From positions 1 through 21,400 of IMG/VR virus record IMGVR_UViG_3300020392_000096: a stretch of DNA of 21,400 nucleotides, one strand, 5' to 3'. Made by a program: the position numbers and the translations under genes. The notes beneath the pieces were generated by a model that made no database searches, had not been told where the DNA came from, and saw only the letters and a list, made by a program, of their open reading frames with translations. The stretch's first letter is position 1. Every line of letters begins with the position of its first letter. Source of the DNA: a virus. Below are positions 15,824 to 21,400 of the stretch, piece after piece.

Positions 15824-16083
15824 TATCGGTTGTCTGTTGCCAAGCTGGTAATATTACCTGTATCAACAGTTCCACTGGCATTTTCAATTACCATTGCTAT
15901 GCCAAAACCATTTGACGAATTTACGAAGATAACATCTCCTACGTTCATCTCTGATGCAGCATCATTGAAGTAACCAGCACCATCAATAGCGTCACTATTG
16001 TCTGCTGATGAGACATAGTGCCAGATATGAAAGCCGTTACCGCTGTAATTGACAAGAGAAAGATTTGCTTTTGCGAATGCCAT
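15823..16083 (-). CDS. Small capsid-adjacent protein, 86 residues
   Basis: Begins MAFAKANLSLVNYSGNGFHI, followed by WHYVSS, an acidic and Asn-rich middle with AGYFNDAASEMNVGDVIFV, and a beta-like end (GIAMVIENASGTVDTGNI). I recognise this pattern (GFHxWHYxS, then GYFN, then NVGDVI) from small proteins directly after the major capsid gene in many phages. Its single beta-rich domain could decorate or stabilise the head, but the family has no proven role known to me. A good ribosome site (AGGAGA, six bases before ATG) suggests high expression like the capsid protein just upstream. Confidence 0.75.
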   Translation of the reverse strand: MAFAKANLSLVNYSGNGFHIWHYVSSADNSDAIDGAGYFNDAASEMNVGDVIFVNSSNGFGIAMVIENASGTVDTGNITSLATDNR

Positions 16084-16092
16084 GATTCTCTC

Positions 16093-16932
16093 CTAATTTT
16101 TCAGCTCAAGTTCAAAACAACCTTCAGCATCGATTAAGGTCGCATTCATTTGCATTTTGTTCAATACAAAGTATGAGTCCTTATCGTTGTGATATTGCAT
16201 ATTAGAACTTACGTCTGCGCCAATAGCATGACCAACGGAACCAGAATGATAAGCAAAACACTTCTTGTGTGTTGTGCCAGCAGCACCTGATCCATTTGTG
16301 CCAGTTAATCCTGAGAACGGCATCCACATGAAGCCAAGCCAGTTCTTAGCTGTCATAGCATTCTTGAATGGCAGTTCAGCTTCTCCGACATAGTTTGTTC
16401 TTGAGAACTCATCAATGTCTAATAGCTGTGACCACTGTTCCCAGCCGACAACAACATAACGCTGACCATCATCAGGAACACTATTATTGCCAAAAAGCTC
16501 CATAAGACCGAAAGCCCAAGCCAATGTAATGCCATTAGATGTTTCATTATGTGTTGATGATGTTGCATCCATAGCCGCAAGAATCAGGTCATCTGTCTTA
16601 CGACCAAGTGCATAAGCACCTGACTGTTGAGCAACAAGCATTTCGTCATGGTTAATGCGTAGCTGATCTAAATCATCTATCCATTCACCTGCGAAAAAAT
16701 CCTCAACGGTTACGGAAACATTTGTGTGTGCAATGTTCATAGGAGCGACATTACCGTGTCTCGCCTTGGACGTTGCAAAACCTTTACCGATTTTTTGAAA
16801 CGTGGTTTTGTTCTTAACACCGTTCACTGTGCGAACAGTATTACGAAGCTTTGACCCCATGCGCTGATACGCCATGTGGACACCAGATTCAAACTCCTCG
16901 ATAAAGGAGGTAGAGATAGTTGGTGAAGCCAT
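16093..16932 (-). CDS. Major capsid protein
   Basis: 279 residues. It starts MASPTISTSFIEEFESGVH, then MAYQRMGSKLRNTVRTVNGV, and contains GKGFATSKARHGNVAPMNIAHTNV, VEDFFAGEWIDDLDQLRINHDEML, and an end region YFVLNKMQMNATLIDAEGCFELEL. This pattern fits the roughly 280-residue capsid family of many marine podoviruses rather than the longer T7 gp10 sequence. The fold is expected to be HK97-like. It lies directly after the scaffold gene and has the strongest ribosome binding site of the window, AGGAGG five bases before ATG, as expected for the most abundant virion protein. No N-terminal prohead protease gene or extra Ig-like domain is seen. Confidence 0.9.
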   Translation of the reverse strand: MASPTISTSFIEEFESGVHMAYQRMGSKLRNTVRTVNGVKNKTTFQKIGKGFATSKARHGNVAPMNIAHTNVSVTVEDFFAGEWIDDLDQLRINHDEMLVAQQSGAYALGRKTDDLILAAMDATSSTHNETSNGITLAWAFGLMELFGNNSVPDDGQRYVVVGWEQWSQLLDIDEFSRTNYVGEAELPFKNAMTAKNWLGFMWMPFSGLTGTNGSGAAGTTHKKCFAYHSGSVGHAIGADVSSNMQYHNDKDSYFVLNKMQMNATLIDAEGCFELELKN

Positions 16933-16943
16933 TTCACCCTCCT
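16933..16943 (-). promoter_or_regulatory. Strong ribosome binding site of the capsid gene
   Basis: On the minus strand the sequence AGGAGGGTGAA immediately precedes the capsid ATG. AGGAGG is a full anti-Shine-Dalgarno match with five-base spacing, the best in the window. Most other genes rely on overlaps with the upstream stop. Confidence 0.85.
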
Positions 16944-17067
16944 GTTAAGTTAAGTTTAGACTGTTCTATCTGGTTATCCATCAACGCAGGGTCCGAAGAT
17001 TATCCATTGCCTTTGGGCCTTCTAGTAACATTACATTTTCACAACTTACCGCTTTAGAAAATTCACA
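16944..17067 (-). other. Non-coding gap between scaffold and capsid genes
   Basis: The only sizeable intergenic stretch of the window. No ORF of useful length, no convincing sigma-70 promoter pair and no strong hairpin with T-run is visible. A weak GCC/GGC hairpin near 17009-17020 is too short to call a terminator. It does hold two short matches to the 3' end of the scaffold gene (16980-16993 and 16999-17010). A phage-type promoter of unknown consensus could lie here to boost capsid synthesis. Confidence 0.6.
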
Positions 17068-17823
17068 TTATCCATTGCGTCTGCTGTACTGAGCAAAACC
17101 CTGACGCACTCTTCCGATAAACGCAGGGTCTTTATCCTTCCAGTATTTCGGGTCGTTCTGCATTGCCCTTAAATCATCAAGGCTAAGAGCTTCCTGAAAT
17201 TCTGTGTCGGAAGTCATATTAAACTGAGGCTGACCATTCAGTTCCATCAGTTCTTCAAATAGTTGAACCATACCAGCAGAAGCTGGGATATTAGCAAATA
17301 CCTGATAAGCATCTTCACTAAGATTTTGATGCGCCCATGAGTCTGCCCTTTCTAAACGCTTGTCAGCATACTCACCAAGAGCTTCTGACTCTACGTTCCA
17401 ATCAGGGCCACGGGTAGCGTCTATCTGCATGTATTCATTCATAAGCCCATCAAATTCATCTTGAGACAAACCATATGAGTGTGCTGTAGAGCGAAACCAA
17501 TCTACCATAGGATCATCATCTGCCACAGAATACTCTATGCCTTCTGGGGCATTGAAGTTCAACTCATAGTCAGCAGGGCTAATAGGCGCACTGCTAACAG
17601 CTTCCTCATTTAGCTCACCTACAATTTGATTTCGTAATTCTTCTTTACGTGTGTAAAACTTACGCTCTAATTCCTGATAGCTATTCGCTAATTCTTCTGG
17701 ACGCTCAAACTTCTCTGGAAGCCAATCAGGTCTTTCTTGAGTAACTTCTTGAGGTTGCTCCGACTCTCCAGCCTGAACCTCTTCAGTTTGTACTTCTGCG
17801 TTTTCTTGTAGTTCTTCTGACAT
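17068..17823 (-). CDS. Capsid assembly scaffold protein
   Basis: 251 residues from the chosen start. It is highly acidic and mostly helical: the N-terminus is Glu/Gln-rich and disordered (MSEELQENAEVQTEEVQAGE), then RPDWLPEKFERPEELANSYQELERKF is the motif typical of podovirus scaffolds. A central helical region follows, and the C-terminus is basic (GFAQYSRRNG), as in scaffolds that dock on the capsid protein. It lies right before the capsid gene. The frame extends four codons upstream to 17835, but the ATG at 17823 forms TAATG with the upstream stop and gives MSEE, so it is preferred. The protein should guide procapsid assembly and leave the head before packaging. Confidence 0.88.
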   Translation of the reverse strand: MSEELQENAEVQTEEVQAGESEQPQEVTQERPDWLPEKFERPEELANSYQELERKFYTRKEELRNQIVGELNEEAVSSAPISPADYELNFNAPEGIEYSVADDDPMVDWFRSTAHSYGLSQDEFDGLMNEYMQIDATRGPDWNVESEALGEYADKRLERADSWAHQNLSEDAYQVFANIPASAGMVQLFEELMELNGQPQFNMTSDTEFQEALSLDDLRAMQNDPKYWKDKDPAFIGRVRQGFAQYSRRNG

Positions 17824-18092
17824 TAACAATCCCACTTTCTTAGTGCTTTGTTGATACGGCTGTTAGGGTCATTAGCCGTCTTTTTGGATGTAAGCTTCTT
17901 TTTCATACCCATCATACGCTTACAAAAACTCTTTCGTCTAGCTGCGGCTTTTGGCGAACGCTTTGCTTCTTTAGCAGATACAGGTCTTTTGATGTTCTTC
18001 CCCTGCCTACGAAGACTTGCTCGGCCTTTTGCATTAAGACCTCCTTTTGGGTCTTTGCCTTCTTTGCGTTGCCATGCTGGTGATTTAGCCAT
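17823..18092 (-). CDS. Basic conserved phage protein, 89 residues
   Basis: Begins MAKSPAWQRKEGKDPKGGLN, then AKGRASLRRQGKNIKRPVS, and contains ARRKSFCKRMMGMKKKL, with the end reading SRINKALRKWDC. This AWQRKEG...GGLNAKGRAS...RRKSFCxRMxGM...LRxW(D/N)C layout is a conserved family in marine phages, which I recall as a domain of unknown function but cannot tie to an accession. It has two Cys and a strong positive charge, suggesting nucleic acid or metal binding. Genes of the family often lie, as here, between portal and scaffold. Its stop overlaps the scaffold start as TAATG. Confidence 0.75.
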   Translation of the reverse strand: MAKSPAWQRKEGKDPKGGLNAKGRASLRRQGKNIKRPVSAKEAKRSPKAAARRKSFCKRMMGMKKKLTSKKTANDPNSRINKALRKWDC

Positions 18093-18326
18093 CTACGTCC
18101 TCGCATAAGTAGGTTTTTTGCCACCACCGCTAGGATTGGTAGCACGTTTACGTCTAACCGCTGCTGTTTTCTGTGATTTACTCATAGATGAAGCTTTGGA
18201 TGCTGGTACACATTTTGGGTATTTCCTACCATCACCCATTTTTCTACCGCACTTTGGATGACTTCCATCTTTGTTCTTGGTAGATATATCACGCCAATCT
18301 TCATTAAACCACTTGGTTAGACTCAT
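18093..18326 (-). CDS. Basic conserved phage protein with paired Cys, 77 residues
   Basis: Begins MSLTKWFNEDWRDISTKNK, then HPKCGRKMGDGRKYPKCVP at 23-41, then KSQKTAAVRRKRATN and GGGKKPTYART. The KWFxEDWxDI start and CGRK...YPKCVP pair recur in marine phages and, I believe, in some giant viruses, as an uncharacterised family. His23, Cys26 and Cys39 could bind metal, but no classical finger is formed. Its ATG overlaps the upstream stop as ATGA, and the gene ends right before the next one. It forms, with three neighbours, a run of small basic proteins. Confidence 0.75.
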   Translation of the reverse strand: MSLTKWFNEDWRDISTKNKDGSHPKCGRKMGDGRKYPKCVPASKASSMSKSQKTAAVRRKRATNPSGGGKKPTYART

Positions 18327-18463
18327 GCGTATCTGCCGCCCATTTTCTTGTACTGCTGAACAAGCTGGCCTGATGCGTATGCGCTAGGCCATTTCTTTAC
18401 TCTTGCTTTTACCATAGCTTTTGCTTTTGCATATAACTTTGGGTTAGTTGGTTTACCAGCCAT
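18323..18463 (-). CDS. Tiny basic protein, 46 residues
   Basis: Starts at ATG 18463 and reads MAGKPTNPKLYAKAKAMVK, then ARVKKWPSAYASG and QLVQQYKKMGGRYA. There are eleven Lys/Arg and no acidic residue. The xPTxPxLYxKxKA...WPSAYASGxLVxxYKxxGGxY layout is one I recognise from other marine phages and large viruses as an uncharacterised family, which supports the call beyond length. It overlaps the upstream 51-residue gene as TAATG and the downstream one as ATGA. Function unknown; DNA binding in the head is one possibility. Confidence 0.8.
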   Translation of the reverse strand: MAGKPTNPKLYAKAKAMVKARVKKWPSAYASGQLVQQYKKMGGRYA

Positions 18464-18618
18464 TACTTACCTACCTTCTTCATAGCCAACTTATGTGCTT
18501 GTGTGAATGTACTGCCATCCATCATTTTCTTTGTCATAAATTGCATATGCTTTTTAGTATGATGCTCAGAGTGACGCTTCATTGTATCTTTCTGTCTTTT
18601 TGTAAGTTCTTTAGTCAT
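18463..18618 (-). CDS. Tiny Lys/His/Met-rich protein, 51 residues
   Basis: Starts at ATG 18618: MTKELTKRQKDTMKRHSEHH, then TKKHMQFMTKKMMDG, then STFTQAHKLAMKKVGK. It is rich in Lys, His (five) and Met, predicted as two short helices with a DGSTF turn between. Similar TxKQxxTMKRHSxHHTxKHM sequences occur in marine phages, as I recall, with no known function. The start lies eight bases inside the end of the Bbp19-like gene, and the stop overlaps the next ATG as TAATG, so it is tightly built into the operon. Confidence 0.78.
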   Translation of the reverse strand: MTKELTKRQKDTMKRHSEHHTKKHMQFMTKKMMDGSTFTQAHKLAMKKVGK

Positions 18619-18868
18619 GTTGTTTTCTACCCTTTTCACATCTGGCCTTCATAACTGCAACTACCCATCTAGCACCTTCAGCGTGGGCTAGAGTTTCGAT
18701 TCCAGTTCCCGCAGGATATATGTTATTCGTTGTGATCGACTCCAAGTATTGTAAAAAATCTTTTCCGATACCGCTGCCGAACAGACCATAGGCTTTACTA
18801 TTAAGGTCTTCGTCAACTTCTTTGCGATACCCACGACCATCGATTGAGACATTTATTTTCTCCTTCAT
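18611..18868 (-). CDS. Bbp19-like small protein after the portal
   Basis: 85 residues. The segment GSGIGKDFLQYLESIT, followed by a short loop and TLAHAEGARWVVAVM, matches the general plan (terminal helix with xVLxxLxxxT, then a conserved EGxRxxV helix) of the Bbp19-like small proteins that follow portal genes in many podoviruses. The N-terminal 20 residues are charged (VSIDGRGYRKEVDEDLNS). The role of the family is not established to my knowledge. Start overlaps the portal stop as ATGA. Confidence 0.65.
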   Translation of the reverse strand: MKEKINVSIDGRGYRKEVDEDLNSKAYGLFGSGIGKDFLQYLESITTNNIYPAGTGIETLAHAEGARWVVAVMKARCEKGRKQHD

Positions 18869-20436
18869 TGCGGCATTTGTCCTTGCTGCATTAATTGCTG
18901 CAACATTTGTACATTGTCTTTTACTTGGCTTTGCTCCGCTAGAAGCTCTTCTTTAATACCAAACTTTTGCGCCAAGAAACGTATAACCATTTCCTGATTA
19001 TACAAAACAGGAGTAATCTCAGGCCCGAAAGTGGATGCAACAGTTTGTTGGAATCTTACAAAGTCAGAAACGTCCTGTTGGTCTTGCGCTCTGAGCAGGG
19101 GAGAGACTGGCACAATACGCAATTCACGACCATCCACCTTCGGGATGTCCAACAGTCCCTGCTTTGTGTAGATATAAATCAGACGTTCTACCAGAGGCTG
19201 AAGGAACTCTTTTTGCATTCGACCAGCAACAGCACCCATATCACGAGCAACATCAGCAAGCCTTTCAGAAACTTCGGTGGCCGATAGTGGGGTTCGAGCA
19301 TTCGGGCGAGTATCAAGTTCATCAATGAATAATGCTTTTCTTACATTACGTCTCATATCATCAATGACAAGTTGTGCTACGTCAAAACGACCAGCACTTT
19401 GCAAACTCTCTATGGAAGAGCCAGGGCTTCTAGGTATAAAAGTGCCGGGCTGTATCGTAATGTTATCAGGATTAAACACGCCATCATCATCGTAGACATA
19501 AGAACCAGCAATAGCCATTTCAGCATTTTCAAGAATCAACTGTACTGTTAAGTTTAATGTTTTAATCGCTGGCATTGCTTGTAATACAGGACCACGACCC
19601 CATACTTCAAAGCCAGATTTAGACCAGCGAGTTGTAATCCAAGGTTGAGAACCACGGCCCTTTAGCTTTTCCTTAATAAGAATACAGTTGTCTGTTTCTG
19701 AGATAAGGTAATAGGTATACTCATCCTTAAATCTGTCTTGTTCATCATAAACGGTAGCTTCAACAATTTTAGTTTTACGTTTAGGATTTCTTTTTTGCTC
19801 ACTGGACATTTTCTCAGTGTATTTAGCTTTTGGATAACGGTGCTTAACTTCCGTAATATCCATATAGTCATTCCAACGAAACCAGTCTGACACACCATCC
19901 ATGCGGCCCGGAAGCAAAGCCAAATTAGTAGGAGGCACAGATGAGAAGTGTAAATCACCTTGAAAGCGACCTTCTTCACACAATAAGTTCATTGTGCCTA
20001 TACCAAGGTCTTGTAAACCCTCGTGCATCTCAGCGTTAAAGTTTGAGTTACGTAAACCCTCGTGGAGTAAGTCTGTAATCTTATCTAACTCTTCTTGCAG
20101 ACCCGAACCCATCAATTCTTTAGGAAACTCGGGGCCGGGCTGTAATCTGAAAGCACGACCATTTGGAGGAAAGAAACCAAGTTGTAAGCGACTAGCAAAC
20201 TTAGGCAGGCCCACCACAGCAGTTTCGTCATAGATATTTTCTGTTCTACGAGACGCTTGAGATTCCTGATAGAAAGACTCACGATGAGGAAGAACGTAAT
20301 CATATATCTCTTCCCATAAATCTGACCAAGACATCCAGCGAGACTTTGCCTTCTTGTATCGATCCATAACCCTTTTTAATTCTTGCTCATCATTAGAACC
20401 AGATACTGCTGGGGCAAAGCTTGAATCAGTGTACAT
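18865..20436 (-). CDS. Portal / head-to-tail connector protein (T7 gp8-like)
   Basis: 523 residues, against 536 in T7 gp8. Diagnostic features are the N-terminal RYKKAKSRWMSWSDLWEEIY helix with DYVLPHR, then IYDETAVVGLPKFASRLQLG and LFPPNGRAFRLQPG-like residues, then TRWSKSGFEVWGRGPVLQAMP and IKTLNLTVQLILENAEMAIAGS. Later come the LDTRPNARTPLSATEVSERL region and a C-terminal helical, Gln-rich crown (MLQQLMQQGQ). The protein forms the dodecameric ring at the packaging vertex through which DNA enters and leaves. It starts one base after the upstream stop (TAA T ATG) and its stop is shared with the Bbp19-like start. Confidence 0.92.
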   Translation of the reverse strand: MYTDSSFAPAVSGSNDEQELKRVMDRYKKAKSRWMSWSDLWEEIYDYVLPHRESFYQESQASRRTENIYDETAVVGLPKFASRLQLGFFPPNGRAFRLQPGPEFPKELMGSGLQEELDKITDLLHEGLRNSNFNAEMHEGLQDLGIGTMNLLCEEGRFQGDLHFSSVPPTNLALLPGRMDGVSDWFRWNDYMDITEVKHRYPKAKYTEKMSSEQKRNPKRKTKIVEATVYDEQDRFKDEYTYYLISETDNCILIKEKLKGRGSQPWITTRWSKSGFEVWGRGPVLQAMPAIKTLNLTVQLILENAEMAIAGSYVYDDDGVFNPDNITIQPGTFIPRSPGSSIESLQSAGRFDVAQLVIDDMRRNVRKALFIDELDTRPNARTPLSATEVSERLADVARDMGAVAGRMQKEFLQPLVERLIYIYTKQGLLDIPKVDGRELRIVPVSPLLRAQDQQDVSDFVRFQQTVASTFGPEITPVLYNQEMVIRFLAQKFGIKEELLAEQSQVKDNVQMLQQLMQQGQMPQ

Positions 20437-20437
20437 A

Positions 20438-20689
20438 TTAATACCTTATTGATTTACCTTTAGAGGGAGTAGTTCCCATGTTTCTTCTGAATCCTGTAAA
20501 GCCCTCTAGGTTTTCATCTTGTAAAGACCTAGCTCCAAGGAGATTACTGCGTTTCTTTCTTTCTTGATCTTCAGTTCTACGTTCTGCTGCAATCTTGTCT
20601 TTCTCTGCTTGCTCTTTAGCAGCCTTTTCAGCAGCAATTTGCTCTTCAGATTTCTGAGGCATTTTAGGTTTTGAGAATACTGAACCCAT
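20438..20689 (-). CDS. Small charged coiled-coil protein before the portal
   Basis: 83 residues from ATG 20689, which has a clear AGGAG seven bases upstream. The reading frame could extend to 20746, but that would put 19 extra residues inside the upstream gene, so the internal start is preferred. Sequence: MGSVFSKPKMPQKSEEQI, then a long Ala/Lys/Glu-rich helix (AAEKAAKEQAEKDKIAAERR), then SNLLGARSLQDENLEGF and a basic end. Small proteins with this N-terminal MGSxFSKPKxP pattern and an EEQ..AE helix, positioned before the portal, are frequent in podoviruses. The function is unknown; the tail-end GARSL segment is reminiscent of minor structural proteins. Confidence 0.75.
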   Translation of the reverse strand: MGSVFSKPKMPQKSEEQIAAEKAAKEQAEKDKIAAERRTEDQERKKRSNLLGARSLQDENLEGFTGFRRNMGTTPSKGKSIRY

Positions 20690-21083
20690 CTGAGTCTCCT
20701 TGTTCTTTCTCGAAGATGTGCTGATGTCCTTGTCTACGCAATTCACAATAGAGCTGATAAGGTGTAATAATCCACCATTTATTTATTCCAAGAAAGTGTT
20801 TTACAAAAGAAACACAGTAAAGCCAACGTGGAAAATATATTGCAGTTTTAGTGCCTGTTGCATCAACACAAGTAGCGTATTCAATTAAAGAACCTACAAG
20901 AAGGTCTGAATCATCCTCTTTATAAACATTAAAAACCATACTTTTACTAGCACACTCAGCTTTTAACCAAACTTTTGCTTTGGGGTCATAATCTACTATA
21001 TAACAGTGGTTAAAGCCCTTACGCCAAAATGTAAACAATCTCCATGTGCCGTAGTTTTGGCTTTCGCAAAAACAAACAATCAT
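20664..21083 (-). CDS. Hypothetical protein with permuted papain-like motifs
   Basis: 139 residues. The N-terminal part has WRLFTFWRKGFNHCYIVDYD with His26 in the NHCYIVDYD strand, and a WLKAECA strand with Glu43. The C-terminal part has RWLYCVSFVKHFLGINKWW, a helix led by Cys90, then ITPYQLYCELRRQG. A His-containing strand followed later by a Cys at the start of a helix is the order of circularly permuted NlpC/P60 or LRAT-like papain-fold enzymes, so it may be an amidase, peptidase or transferase. I recall relatives at the same slot, between terminase and portal, in other marine podoviruses, without known function. Start overlaps the terminase stop as ATGA. The catalytic assignment is inference from motif order and needs a structure model. 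Confidence 0.7.
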   Translation of the reverse strand: MIVCFCESQNYGTWRLFTFWRKGFNHCYIVDYDPKAKVWLKAECASKSMVFNVYKEDDSDLLVGSLIEYATCVDATGTKTAIYFPRWLYCVSFVKHFLGINKWWIITPYQLYCELRRQGHQHIFEKEQGDSDGFSILKT

Positions 21084-21400
21084 AAACCAGCAACTCTTCT
21101 TCCTCTAGCTAATCTAGCTTTTCTCTGTCTGGACAAAGGTGAGCCAACCCTTTCAACGGTTGTATGGGAAGCGGACTTCCCTAAACCGTACACCACTCTC
21201 CGTCCTTCACCACCACCTAATAACGCATATTGTAAGGCGTCATGTATATGTGAGAACCGATTCTTGCTAGGCCGTTCATCATATCTCTCACTGCCCATAT
21301 TATAAGTACGCTTGTATTGATAGCCACCTTCAAAGCCAGCAACCAGAACTGTGCAGCTAGGACTAATTTTCATTGACGGATAGCCATCTGTCATTCGATT
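21080..21400 (-). CDS. Terminase large subunit, C-terminal end (partial)
   Basis: The frame is open to the right edge, so only about the last 106 residues are visible. The fragment contains a Gly-rich GFEGGYQYKR segment and RPSKNRFSHIHDALQYALLG. The KNxxSHxxDALQY motif is the last metal-binding block of the RNase H-like nuclease domain of phage terminases; Asp of HDALQY is the likely catalytic acid. The nuclease cuts the concatemer after the ATPase domain (not in the window) has filled the head. The C-terminus is basic (RQRKARLARGRR). It precedes portal-region genes, as in other podoviruses where packaging and head genes are adjacent. Confidence 0.85.
   Translation of the reverse strand, partial: NRMTDGYPSMKISPSCTVLVAGFEGGYQYKRTYNMGSERYDERPSKNRFSHIHDALQYALLGGGEGRRVVYGLGKSASHTTVERVGSPLSRQRKARLARGRRVAGL

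Noticed and set aside
16944-17067. Terminator or sigma-70 promoter before the capsid gene
   Set aside because: The only hairpin is three base pairs with no T-run, and no -35/-10 pair of acceptable match and spacing was found.
20690-20746. Longer N-terminus for the 83-residue protein before the portal
   Set aside because: It would lie within the upstream gene and lacks a ribosome site, while the internal ATG has AGGAG at good distance.

Overview
The window is the late, structural half of a tailed bacteriophage genome of the short-tailed (podovirus, T7-like) kind. Reading along the minus strand from the right edge, the order is terminase large subunit, portal, scaffold, major capsid, tail tubular A, tail tubular B, three internal virion proteins, tail fibre and lysis-type membrane proteins. 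This is the classic T7-like virion order. The AT-rich composition, the decapeptide-repeat fibre, the cupredoxin-like fibre insert and the set of tiny lysine-rich proteins are all features I associate with uncultured marine podoviruses of heterotrophic bacteria. No host can be named from this window, and no RNA polymerase, replication, integration or host metabolic gene is visible.

Layout, following transcription from right to left. (1) 21400-20438: C-terminal end of terminase, a papain-like-looking protein, and a small charged coiled-coil protein. (2) 20436-18323: portal, a Bbp19-like small protein, and two tiny basic proteins. (3) 18326-16093: two Cys-containing basic proteins, scaffold, a 135-base gap, and the capsid protein with the best ribosome binding site in the window. 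(4) 16083-15494: a small capsid-adjacent protein and tiny basic proteins, some too short for routine gene callers. (5) 15494-12598: the two tail tube/stub proteins with an unrecognised 114-residue protein between them. (6) 12598-5082: ejection (internal core) proteins of 144, 1019 and 1342 residues, the last with an N-terminal lysozyme-like domain. (7) 5039-700: host-recognition block, with a 751-residue T7-type fibre, a glycine-rich adhesin-like protein, a small unknown protein, a third fibre-like protein and a tail-assembly-chaperone-like protein. (8) 685-1: two membrane proteins (lysis candidates) and the first 13 codons of another gene running off the left edge.

The whole window behaves as one polycistron. 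Almost every junction is an overlap of the ATGA, TAATG, TGATG or TAGTG type, or a gap of a few bases, so translation is probably coupled throughout. The only sizeable non-coding gap is the one before the capsid gene. The most interesting points are a fibre carrying a complete set of candidate type-1 copper ligands, a possible permuted papain-like enzyme between terminase and portal, a lysozyme-like domain where T7 carries a different enzyme, a glycine-rich gp38-like adhesin, a battery of tiny basic proteins around scaffold and capsid, and scaffold-gene fragments repeated in the gap before the capsid gene.
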